Origin: Flaccisagitta enflata
Lineage: Eukaryota > Chaetognatha > Sagittoidea > Aphragmophora
DNA: 64,000 nucleotides
Reading direction: 5' to 3'
Assembly (NCBI GenBank): GCA_965153355.1
Contig: OZ231127.1
Location: forward strand, 20,584,001-20,648,000
Shown here: in pieces, positions 20,655 through 30,470 of the stretch
How positions within the stretch are numbered: the stretch's first letter is position 1
Layout: every line of letters starts with the position of its first letter
The notes under the pieces: model-generated
What the model saw: only the letters and a program-made list of their open reading frames with translations
The model's database searches: none
Told to the model about the DNA's origin: nothing
Translations under genes and position numbers: made by a program

Positions 20655-21645
20655 AATTTTAGGCCATATCAAGTCATTTCAAATCATTTTAAGTCATCTT
20701 AAGTCATTTAAGTCATTTTTGGTCCTACTTAGTCATTCTAAGTCACTACTTTTATTCTAGTCAATATAGTCAATATAGTCATTTTTAGTCATTCTAAGTC
20801 ATTTTAAGTCATTCTAAGTCATTCTAAGTCATTTCAAGTCATTCTAAGTCATTTTAAGTCATTCTAAGTCATTTTAAGTCATTCTAAGTCATTTCAAGTC
20901 ACTCTAAGTCATTCTAAGTCATCTCAAATCATTATTGTCCTATTAGTCAATATGGTCCTTTTCATCATTCTAGGTCATTCTAAGTCATTTTTGGTCATTT
21001 AAGGTCATTTTAAGTCTCTCTAACTCATTCTAAGTCATTTTAAGTCATCACTTTTTTTTTAGTCAATACAGGCAATATAGTCATTTTTGGTCATTCTAAG
21101 TCATTTAAAGTCATTCTAAGTCATTTTAAGTCATTCTAAGTCATTTCAAGTCATTTCAAGTCATTTTAAGTCATTTTAGTCACATTACGTCTAAGTCATT
21201 TCAAATCATTATTGTCATTTTAGTCAATATAGTCCTTTTCATCAATCTAAGTCATTCTAAGACATCTTAAGTCATTTCTAAGTCATTCAAAGTCATTCAA
21301 AGTCATTTTAGGTCATTACTGTCATTTTTGTCAATATAGTTAATATAGTCATTTTTAGTCTTTCTAAGTTATTTAAAGTCATTCTAAGTCATTCTAAGTC
21401 ATTCTTAGTCATTCTGTGTCTTTCTAGGTCATTCTGTGTCATTCTAAGTCATTTTAAGTCTTTTTAAGCAATTCTAAGTCATTCTAAGTCATCTTATGTC
21501 ATTTCAAGTCATTCTACGTCATCTTAAGTCATTTCAAACCATTAGTGTCATTTTAGTCAATATAGTCCTTACCATCATTCTACTTTATTTTAAGTCATTC
21601 TTTGGCATTCTAAGTCATTCTAGGTCATTTTAAGTCATAATTGTT
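20655..21645. repeat. AAGTCATTCT tandem array (10-bp period)
   Basis: Nearly 1 kb of AAGTCATTTT/AAGTCATTCT/AAGTCATTTC units. Blocks reading AGTCAATATAGTCATTTT(T/A)G recur about every 280 bp, which points to a higher-order repeat. The same unit appears inverted in type C hairpin repeats (1910, 25230, 53365). Confidence 0.85.
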
Positions 21646-22160
21646 ATTTTAGAGTAGATCTTGTCTAGACTTGAGATAACGGGGGCAAGCATTACAGAAA
21701 AATAAATGAAGCTAGAAGGCTGATAATTGGAATATTAACCAATAAAAGAATATTTTATTCTTGTGATGATTGATTGCCATGGAAACATATTTCCATGTAT
21801 TTCCGCTATGATATGAATATTTTGAGATATTTTTTCAAATCAAATTTGCTACAACTTTCCTACAATATGTCCTCTAAGAGTGTCGCTTGTTTAGCCACTG
21901 CTAGGGGTTGTCACTAACCTCCGCAAAAATCGACCCGTGCCGGACAGACTGACCGACACTCCTTCCTGAATCGCTATCCAATATCCAGTGTGCAACGCCG
22001 AGACAGACTGCCGAGACAGACAGACAGACAGACAGACTGATCACCGAGACAGACTGCCGATACAGAATGGGGATTAGGAAGAGGGAGAAGAAAGGGAGAG
22101 GTCGAGGAGAGACAATGGAGAGAAAAACGGAAGTGTGAATGGAGAATGGGGGAAAAAAGT

Positions 22161-22162
<2 letters not shown>

Positions 22163-22231
<69 letters not shown>
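22163..22231. repeat. (GA)n microsatellite
   Basis: About 33 GA dinucleotides inside the 2-kb TIR element. Confidence 0.95.
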
Positions 22232-22235
<4 letters not shown>

Positions 22236-22777
22236 TTGAGGAGATTAGACAAAGGTTGTTGAATTACAAGCACATGCTCATGCCATGGACGAATTCAGTC
22301 TGAAATAAAACAACAACCGACTGGTTTTCTTTAAACACTTAAAAATGTCAAGTCTCCTGTCTCAAATTCGAAATTTTTCCAATTTTTCAATTTTCATCTT
22401 ACATTGTTTTCTATTGGAATAAAAACGATCTCAGAAATAGATTTCTCCAAATTGATAACAGATTTAAAGAAAGCGACTCTACTGCAAGTTCAATTCCGAA
22501 TCATTATCATGTCAAAAACTGATTTCCTGTTTTTTCTTGTGTACACACTTAGTTTTCAAGCTATAGACCAAGATCGAATTTTTTTGCTCATCCTGTTAAT
22601 AAGTTAACTATGAGAAAAATAGTAAATCGTATCGGAAATCGATATCTATGTTTATCTAAAAATCGATGTATAGCTATCTCTTCTCGTATCTATTGGAGAC
22701 GAGAATTACTTAGATCGTGCAGTAGATCGTATCTAATCTGTACGACCTGTATCGTCAGTGATTAGTTGTCACACATA

Positions 22778-23386
22778 CTATCTTCGCCAAAAGAAACGCG
22801 ACACCCTTGGAATGTTATGGTTTAATTGACTATTATCTGACAAAATTTGGTGACTGAGATAGTTTGTAAGTCAAGTGAGTTTTTTTCTTAAGAAACAAAC
22901 CAGGCTGTGAATCAGAAATGCAATTTGTTACCCATTTCTTCATTAACAGATGTGACAACCTTTACTCATTTGTCCATAGTTTTTGCAAGCCTATTATTTA
23001 TAAAACAGGTCTACTCTTTTGCTTGCCATTTCTAAACAGTTTGAGCTACAGAACCCAGATTGCGCTCATCTTTTAGATTTTTTGATGTAGATTAATTTGC
23101 TCTTTTGGGAAAAGTATCTAGCTTTTCCAGAAGCTGAGATAATCAAAGTTAAACTTACATAAAATTTTTCTATTCTTTTTTTCACAATTTTTTCTCAATT
23201 CTGAAAATGACTACTTCTTTTCTTCTGCTTGCCATTTCCAAACGCTTTAAGATACAGTTACCAGATTGGACTCATTTTGTAGAACTTTTAGAGTAGAATA
23301 ATTTGTTTTTTTAAAAAAGTTTCTAGCTTCTCTAGAAGCCAAGATATTCAAGGTAGAAGGTGTCGCGTTTCTTTTGGCGAAGATAG
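22778..23386. mobile_element. Nested TA-flanked MITE with 28-bp perfect TIRs
   Basis: CTATCTTCGCCAAAAGAAAC at the left is exactly mirrored at the right (GTTTCTTTTGGCGAAGATAG), and the match continues through GCGACACC. TA flanks both ends. The interior holds CCAAACGCTTTAAGATAC, a version of the block shared among MITEs in this window. It lies inside the 2-kb TIR element and is therefore the younger insertion. Confidence 0.85.
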
Positions 23387-24179
23387 TAGATACGCTCCCT
23401 AGCAACCACCATACGAGCGATATTCTTACAGAACATATCGTGGGAAAGTTGTAGCAAATTTCTTTTTTAACAATGTTCTGTGAAAAATCTTTAAAAATAT
23501 TGCTATTATAGCAGGAATACATGAAAATGTGTTTCCAGGGCAACCATCTATCATGGGGAACAAAATATTCTTTTATTAGTTTATATTACAAATATCAGCT
23601 CTCTAGCTTCATTTGTTTTTCTGTAATGCTTGCCCCCGTTATCTCAAGTCTAGATGAGATCTACTGTATGTCATTTTAATCTTGAAGCAAAGACCTACAC
23701 GCCTAAAAAAACCGCTCATTTCTAGCTGCTCTTGGTACTGACACCTGTTATGCGGTTACGGAATTAAGTGATTATGTATGTGACATATGCAACAATTCAT
23801 CCTACATAAAACTCATACAATTAATCAAAAGGAAACAGAAATTGACAAAAATCCGGAAATGATATGGACATTTATATAGTGTAAGCTTCCATTACATAGT
23901 ATGTATTACATACACATACATACCTAAAACATGGTCTTTTGAAACACTATCAAAGTTCCTTAGGCATATACTTTTTAATAAATGCATCATAATTTCCTAT
24001 CTTAAAAAATATGTTTTAGTATTTTTGAGAAATAGAAGATATATTTTAGGGGAAGGGTATGTTAGAGCTGTCTTCTGGCATTGATCGGGACCACCAACTC
24101 AGCCCAAATTTGGTTAAAATTTACCTAATTGAAAAAAAGGGGAACCGCACGTGACTTATATGTATTGGCCTTGTTTTTC

Positions 24180-24545
24180 GGGAACATTGCGTAGAATAAG
24201 GTTTGCTACAACTTTTCCATAGTATGTTCTGCAAGAATGTCACTCGTTTGGTGGTTGCTAGGGGGCATCACAGGGGTGTCAAACATAGTTATGCTCCCTA
24301 GCAATGGCCTATCTTGGGAAAGTTGTAAGAAATTTCATTTTAAGCAATGTTCCCTCAAAAAATGTTTCAAAATATTGATAGTTGAGCAGGAATACATGAA
24401 AATGTGTTTCCATGGCAACCATGACCCATTGTCAATAAAGCATCCTTTTGTTAGTTTATATACCAAATATCAGTTGCTTGGACTTGTTTGTCTTCCTATT
24501 TTGAATTCCCCCATATTTCTAATTCTAGACAACATCTACTGTACT
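24180..24545 (+). mobile_element. Half-copy of the 2-kb TIR element
   Basis: It matches the right arm of 21652-23666: TGGTGGTTGCTAGGG, then GCAGGAATACATGAAAATGTG, and finally TAGACAACATCTACTGTA. The right terminus is present; the partner arm is absent. It ends 64 bp before the exon at 24609. Confidence 0.65.
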
Positions 24546-24608
24546 CAACATTTATGACAGTTTTTCAATGGTGAATTTTGCCGTTATTGTATTTCCTTTC
24601 ATGTTCAG

Positions 24609-24841
24609 TTTTTATTGATCATATTTCCGATGATGCTGCCCATATGGAGAAAAAGATTCCCCAGCCACTTGGATATTATTTTGTTTTGTCAAAGTTTCTT
24701 CAAAAACACTATTTGGAGGATAGGCAGCGACTTTTTTCATCAATGGCTGAAAAAAAAGAGGAGGTAAAACAAATTTCAGCAAGTTTTGAAATACAGGGTT
24801 TTTTATCATCAAATTACGTGAAAGAAATTGTTGCCAATTGA
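24609..24841 (+). CDS. Terminal coding exon, unknown protein
   Basis: The acceptor is a good T-rich tract ending CATGTTCAG. From there the frame (entered in phase 1) is open for 77 residues to a TGA. The peptide is polar and mixed: FIDHISDDAAHMEKKIPQPL, LQKHYLEDRQRLFSSMAEKK, FEIQGFLSSNYVKEIVAN. A helical, charged stretch covers the middle. No family recognised. No upstream exon was found: the sequence before it is repeats, including a TIR half-copy. No canonical AATAAA follows closely. A chance open frame is possible but the composition and acceptor favour a real exon. Confidence 0.45.
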
Positions 24842-25202
24842 CGTTGAAATATAGTAAATCAATACATTTCACCTAAGTTGCGTGCATCGGCATTTCCAGA
24901 ACAAGTTCAACGGGGTTCCCATGAATTAGCGATCGTGTGTTAGCGACTTCCATACTAGCGACACCCATACTAGCGACACCCTTACTGATTAGTTTTACAC
25001 ATTGCAGTGCTTTTTCCAGATATTCATCATCATGCTTTCAAGGACTTTTTACTAACAAAATGTTTAGAATACAAAGAGGTTAAAGTCAACCAGCATCTCT
25101 TTCTGAAATTATTTTCATGAAAATAAACCGTGAATGAATATTGAGAGCAGCAGTATAACTTTCATAGATTGTTGAAGTGTATTCCAATAAGATTGATTTG
25201 AA

Positions 25203-26060
25203 ACAAGGCCAACACCTATAAGTCGCGTGCAAGACTTACAGACTTAAAATGACTTAGAATGACTTGAAATGACTTAGAATGACTAAGAATGACTTAAAAT
25301 CACTAAAACAGCCCAAAAAAGGACTGAAAATGACAACATGACCTAATGACTAACTAGTCATCCAAGGATCGCACATGGTCAGCGGTACCCGATGCCCTGC
25401 TTAGAGTAATCAGCTAAAGAGGTGGAGTGGGAGCAGGGCAGTGGCCCCAAAGGGCCGATGTCCTGTAGGACACGGGTGAATTTCCATACATCCTGAGAGA
25501 GCATATTTGGGGTAATTTTCCATAATATTCATTGAGAATTTGGAATTTTTCTCAATTTTTTGTCAATTTGCCATGTTATTCAATGGGAATTTGAGGCTTG
25601 AGAGGCTGGATTAAAAGCCCAAGAGGCTGGATTTGAGGCCTGAGAGGCTGGATTTAGGGCCTGAGAGGCTGGATTTGAGGCCTGAGAGGCTGGATTTGAG
25701 GCCTGAGAGGCTGGATTTTTGCCTGAGAGGTTGGAGGCCTGAGAACCAGAAAAAGAGGACAGATTTGGAGCTGAGAGGCTTGGAGAGCTCCGAAGGGGAA
25801 GGGGGGGGGAGGGGGAGGAAGGAAATAGCCCCCTTGTGGACATCGGCCTTTGGGGGCCCAAGAAGAAAGAATGACTTAAATGACTTAAAATGACTTAAAA
25901 TGACTTAGAATGACTTAGAAGACTTAGAATGCCAAAATTAGTTAAAGTTTGGAAATGCGTGTGTCAAAAAGTGATAAAAAAAAAGTGTGATCCAACCGAC
26001 CAACGACCAACTTGAGACCAACGGACAAAGATGGTTGTAGAGTGCGTGTGCGACTAAAAA
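25203..26060 (-). repeat. Hairpin-terminated repeat type C with an inserted type D element
   Basis: Starts AACAAGGCCAACACCTATAA and GTCGCGTGCAAGACTTAC, has an ATGACTTAGA array, and ends GGTTGTAGAGTGCGTGTGCGACTAAAA. A type D element (25370-25862) interrupts the array, which resumes at 25868. Confidence 0.7.
25370..25862 (-). repeat. Double-hairpin element (type D)
   Basis: On this strand order it opens with the tail inverted (ATCCAAGGATCGCACATGGT, CAGCGGTACCCGATGCCCTG), then GCAGTGGCCCCAAAGGGCC and GTCCTGTAGGAC. The core is first ATTTTCCATAATATTCATTG-type units, then a GAGGCCTGAGAGGCTGGATT array (25600-25735). The distal arm is decayed (GGACATCGGCCTTTGGGGGC). Confidence 0.65.
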
Positions 26061-26119
26061 AAATGAAATCTGGAGGTGAGAGGGATGGGGGCAAAATTAA
26101 CTAAAGAACCAGAATGGTG

Positions 26120-27490
26120 TAACTCCAGAGATGCGAAGACGCATCTGAAAGTGATGGAGGGGGGGGGGGGATAGTGGTTAGTGATTGTAGATGGCTAAGC
26201 GAAATTTTTGAAGAAGGATTTACATATGGATGGACAGACCCTCTTATAGAGATGTGAGGAAGCATCTAAAAGTAATGGGGGATGGTTGGTGACTGGAAGT
26301 GGATGGCTAAGCAAAATTTTTGAAAAAGGGTTAGCATACAAATTCACAGACGGACATATGGACGGATGGACAGACGGTCCCTTTTATAGAGATATGAGGA
26401 AGCATCAAAAAATGATAGGGGGTGGTTGGTGAGTGATAGTAGATGGCTAAGCGAAATTTTTGAAGAAGGGTTAACATACAGATGGATGGACAGACATACG
26501 GATGGATCAGATGGGCCCAAAATTGAGATGCGAGGGTAGAAAAATAATAAAGGTGGGGTGAGTGATTGTAGATGGAAAGAAAATAGCCAGATGGATAGAT
26601 GGACAGATCGAATGGAGATGCGAGGACGCATGAAATTTGGAATGGTTGGTTAAAAAAATAAAAAAAAAAGGACATGGCGGTTTTTGATGCCTTTGACCGG
26701 CTCAGTCTTAATGAAAATACAAAAAATCAGTGACCATTTGAAAGATCTTCAAAAGTTCTACAAATCTAGACCAAGCAGAAAGTTTTAGCTCAAATTGTTT
26801 AGAAATGGCAACAGTTTGAAGTGAGCATCACCATATCTGTCAATAAAAGGAATTCGGTACTTGTAATTCTGTCTTTAAAAGCATATAAAACATATCTGAT
26901 AAAAGGAAACTAAGAAAAATTTAAGAGAAAATGAAAATATAGCTCATTATCTACAAAATGGCGCCAAGCAAACGTTTTTGAGTTAATCCGTTAAGAAATA
27001 GTAAGCAAATAAAGACATTTAGTCCATGAATTCAAGTTAGAAAAAAACGTCATATCTGGCAGATTTCAATTTGATTCTCTTTTTTCAAATTAACATAACT
27101 TCTAGAGTTTTTAAGTTAGAACTTTGTTCAACGACTCAAATCAAAGATCTTTAGAATGGTCATAGATTTTATGTATTTTTTTAAAAGCAGCACCAAGTTA
27201 TGATAGAAATAAGCAATGTCCGGTTTTTTTTTTTGCCACTGTTAGATGGCTAAGTGAAATTTTTGAAGAAGGGTTATCATAAGGACGGACAGATGGACAT
27301 ACGGACAGACAGACGGACGGACCCCCTTATAGAGAGACAAGGATGCATCTAAAATGATGGGGGGGTCGTCGGTAAGTGATTGTAGATGGCTAAGTGAAAT
27401 TTTTGAAGAAGGGTTAACATACGGAAGGACGGACAGACATACGGACGGACAGACGGACAGACCCTCTTACAGAGATCCAAGGAGGCATTT
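26120..27490 (-). repeat. Tandem array of type F hairpin repeats
   Basis: About six units of 125-150 bp each contain GTAGATGGCTAAGCGAAATT, then TTTTGAAGAAGGGTTA, a GGACGGACAGACC stretch, and CTTATAGAGATGCGAGGA with GCATCTAAAA. GATGCGAGGACGCATC is a hairpin followed by TAAAA, the same layout as the other hairpin repeats. A MITE-like element (26655-27235) interrupts the array. Confidence 0.7.
26655..27235. mobile_element. MITE-like insertion in the type F array
   Basis: The left end (A-run, then GGACATGGCGGTTTTT) and right end inverted (A-run, CCGGACATTGC) mirror each other in A/T-rich context. The interior contains CAAATTGTTTAGAAATGGC, a version of the common MITE block. Array sequence continues on both sides. 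Confidence 0.5.
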
Positions 27491-27493
27491 GAC

Positions 27494-27712
27494 AAGGCCA
27501 ACACCTATAAGTCGCGTTCGGGACTTACATTTAGAAAGACTTATGATGACTTAGAATGACTTATTATACTCTTATATGGCCTAAAATGCCCTAAAGAAAT
27601 AAAATTGATAAAAAAGTAAAGTGTGACCGACCAACCGACCGACCAACCAACCAACCGACCGACCAACCGACGGACAAAGCGGGGTGTAGAGTCGCGTGCA
27701 CGCGACTAAAAA
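27494..27712 (-). repeat. Hairpin-terminated repeat type C, uninterrupted reference copy
   Basis: It starts ACAAGGCCAACACCTATAAG and GTCGCGTTCGGGACTTACAT, has a TGACTTA-type array, an ACCGACC array (27640-27675), and ends GGTGTAGAGTCGCGTGCACG then CGACTAAAAA. GTCGCGTGCACGCGAC is a perfect 16-nt palindrome directly followed by TAAAAA. The 5' GTCGCG word repeats half of the hairpin. Confidence 0.8.
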
Positions 27713-27837
27713 TGATGGGGGTGGTTAGTTAGTAAGTGAAAGGGGGGCCGATGACCCATGATTCCACACAGGGCAAATTTCATAATGCAGGGTCTTAGGC
27801 TAAGGCCTGGTAAGCCTAATGGTTAATCCGGCTTAGA

Positions 27838-28495
27838 CTTTTGAACCTTCGTACCTTTGTACCTTTGAACCTTTGTACTTTTGTACTTTTGTACTTTTGT
27901 ACCTTTGTACCTTTGCACTTTTGTACTTTTGTATCTTTATACCTTTGTACCTTTGTACCTTTTTACCTTTGTACTTTTTGCTTTTGTACTTTTGTACCTT
28001 TGTACCTTTGTACCTTTATACCAAAGTACCTTTGTACCTTTGTACCTTTGTACCTTTGTACTTTTGTACCTTTTTACCTTTGTGCTTTTGTACCTTTATA
28101 CCTTTGTACCTTTGTACTCTTGTACTTTTTTACTTTTTTACTTTTGTAACTTTGTACCTTTGTACCTTTGTACCACTATACTTTTGTTCGTTTGTACTTA
28201 TGTACTTCTGTACTTTTGTACTTTTGTACTCAGGTACTGTTGTACTTATTTAGTTTTGTACTTTTGTACTCTAGTACCTTTGTACTTTTGTATCTTTGTA
28301 CCTTTGTACCTTTGTACTTTTGTACTGTTGTACTTTTGAACCTTTTTACATTTGTACCTTTGTGCCTTTGTACTGTTGTACTTTTGTACTTATGTACTTA
28401 TGTACTTATGTACTCATGTGCTTTTGTACCTTTGTACTTTTGTACTTTAGTACTTAGATACTTAAATACTTAGGTACTTGGGTACTTAGCTACTT
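27838..28495. repeat. GTACCTTT/GTACTTTT tandem array (8-bp period)
   Basis: About 80 units of TTTGTACC or TTTGTACT. It gives long open frames in all three forward frames, rich in YLCTFVPL-like words, which are artefacts of the repeat. Confidence 0.95.
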
Positions 28496-28499
28496 AGGT

Positions 28500-28852
28500 G
28501 GAGTGGGCTTTTTACCTGTTCAGCAACGACTTTTTTTACCCCTCAATGAATGGTCGTTCATGAACGTGTTTTTAGGCCCTCCATTAACAAAATTGTTGGC
28601 CAAAGGCTTCTTTTTACTCGTTCATGAACAGCTATATGGCATTGTTTGTCAACATGCGTTTATGTCCCGTTGCTGAACACCCCCAAAATCGCTGACGGAC
28701 TATCTCTTGTAGCATGCGACTAAAAATGTGAGGGACAGACTGACTCATAGAAGGACCAACACGGCAAGTTGTAGAGTCCCGTGTTGCAACTAGATAGGGT
28801 TTTTGAAATTTCTGACCCAATTTGTCCCTGATGTAAACAATTTTTTAATCAG
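28500..28852. other. Palindrome-rich AT sequence and a hairpin-repeat remnant
   Basis: AATGGTCGTTCATGAACGTG is palindromic. Near 28690-28795 there is TAGCATGCGACTAAAAATG and GTAGAGTCCCGTGTTGCAAC, fragments of the hairpin repeats. Confidence 0.45.
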
Positions 28853-29841
28853 ATTCAGTGCAGTTGTAACAATGATTGGGTGGAGCCCCCTCCGCTTGTG
28901 GACTTCCTAGGATTTTCTCATCACATTCATCTTCTCAAAAACAAGCTTATGTCACTGCTTCAAATCAAACGTGGAAGTTTCTTTGTGTTTCAGTACAGAA
29001 GTGGGGATTTTGGAGATAAAGAAAAGAGAGGTATGATACTGGATAAATCATACAGGGATCTTAACAAGCCATACAGGGAATTGAATGGCAGATGTTGATT
29101 TTACATTAGTTCAATAAAAAAGAATTTTCTATAACCCTTCAAATACATCTGGCCTCTGCTGCAATCAATATGAAGCAAGATGTAGTCCTTGAAAAAATGA
29201 ACTGGGTTGTTACAAACGCAGAATGTGTCGGCAACACCTGATATTTTGAATAGCTATCTTTCTGTGGTGAATAGCTAAACAAGGGAGAGGGTCAGGCTCA
29301 GAGCCTGCAAAATATGAAAGCCCGGAAGCAATACAGAGAACATCGCCCTTAAAATCAGGCCTCCTTATCATACAATGTATCAAATCAATACATACTCACC
29401 AAGCATGTTTTTCTTGCAGGATTTATCCGGGATTTTTGTAAGCAGAACTATCCCAATGAAAGTTATGAGTGTGGAAGTGATTTTGAGACTTTCAAAGCGA
29501 TTGTGTCACAACATCAACAGTCCAAGGAATATTTGGCATTGGAGGACCCAAAAACACTCATCTTGACAAATGAAAATAATGTGACTCGGCTGAAGCAAAT
29601 GGACACACTAGGATGGAGAGTTTTCCCTTGCTTGACTACAACATGCCCTCAAATAATGGACAAAAGTGACAGGAATGGAGAACACATAATACCAATTTCC
29701 GAATTGGATCAGCTATTGGCTGAAATAGCTGTTGTCTGTGAATCTTACAAAGCCATCATGAATAAGATGTCTTCCTTTCGCATGATCATTCAGCAGTTGC
29801 ATTTCAAAGGATTATCAGGCGTTGAAATGCTGAAAAATTGA
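28853..29841 (+). CDS. 3' end of an unknown gene, two exons (199 aa)
   Basis: Exon A (28853-29030) follows a T-rich acceptor ending TTTTTTAATCAG and ends GAGAG before GTATGA, a strong donor in phase 1. Exon B (29420-29841) follows TTTTTCTTGCAG and enters in phase 1, so the frame is continuous, and ends in TGA. The joined product has an uncharged start (NNDWVEPPPLVDFLGFSHHI), then LLKNKLMSLLQIKRGSFFVF and RDFCKQNYPNESYECGSDFE, then a Leu-rich C-terminal part (PISELDQLLAEIAVVCESYK). There is no ATG at the start of exon A in a good context, so earlier exons are expected; AGs at 28858 and 28863 are alternative acceptors. No family recognised. A MITE begins six bases after the stop, so the 3' UTR is largely transposon. 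Confidence 0.6.
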
Positions 29842-29847
29842 AGATTA

Positions 29848-30256
29848 CTACTCGACTCAAAAAAAAAAGCCGCACCCTATTTGGAGTTGATGTATAAAAA
29901 AAAAAATATTTGAAATTTTTTCTGTTAAAATGATTTGGAAGATTTTTAAATTTTCTTTCATTCTAGACCAATCTCAGATCTGTATCTCAAACGGTTTAGA
30001 AGCTAGAGCTCTGCGAAGAAAAGCACTATTTTGGTAAAATGCAAATTTTTATAAGGATTGCGAAACTGAAATAGGCAATATTTTTACTCAAACTAATGCC
30101 ATTTTTAAACAAAAAAAAGATAGCAATACCAGATTGGCGCCAAATGAAAGATCTTTTCATGAGCTTTCTGATAGTCTAAGATTTTGGTTAGTTTTACTGA
30201 AATTTAGCATGACAATTTGTCATTTAAAAGTGCGGCTTTTTTATCGAGTCGAGTAG
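29848..30256. mobile_element. MITE in the 3' UTR of the preceding gene
   Basis: The left end CTACTCGACTCAAAAAAAAA, then GCCGCACC, is mirrored at the right (GTGCGGCTTTTTTATCGAGT, then CGAGTAG). TA precedes it and TG follows (a one-base decay of TA). The interior has ACCAATCTCAGATCTGTATC and CAAACGGTTTAGAAGC, shared with 54361-54770. Confidence 0.8.
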
Positions 30257-30436
30257 TGACTGCAAGAGTGCAGTTTGGGAACTTTTTGAGATGCCTGATT
30301 GAAATCGATCCATTGAATCATTTTAAAACGATGCCAAAGCCCTTTTCAGACACTACAATCTAGGCTTTGCTTTAATTGAACTACAATTCTCTTTTTTTTT
30401 CAAAGATCAAAAGACTATCAAAGAGAAATTTTGCCA

Positions 30437-30442
30437 AATAAA
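30437..30442 (+). promoter_or_regulatory. AATAAA, possible polyadenylation signal
   Basis: It lies about 600 bp after the stop at 29841, beyond the MITE. It could serve that gene if transcripts read through the transposon; chance occurrence in AT-rich DNA is just as likely. Confidence 0.2.
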
Positions 30443-30470
30443 CGCCGTATACAAATAATGCTATGCAATA

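Larger units (their letters stand above)
21652..23666. mobile_element. 2-kb TIR element with 275-bp inverted arms
   Basis: The left arm begins GAGTAGATCTTGTCTAGACT and the right arm, inverted, CAGTAGATCTCATCTAGACT. Similarity continues through GGGGGCAAGCATTACAGAAA to GCTAGGGG for about 275 bp. TA lies outside both ends. The middle contains a (GA)n tract and a second, complete MITE (22778-23386). No transposase is present. A single half-copy is at 24180-24545. Confidence 0.75.

Noticed and set aside
24237-24557. 106-codon plus-strand frame with a hydrophobic start
   Set aside because: It coincides with the half-copy of the 2-kb TIR element; the inverted arm at 23247-23543 gives the same peptide from the other strand.
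27841-28473. Overlapping forward frames rich in YLCTFVPL
   Set aside because: All three forward frames are open because the 8-bp unit lacks stops; codon choice follows the repeat.
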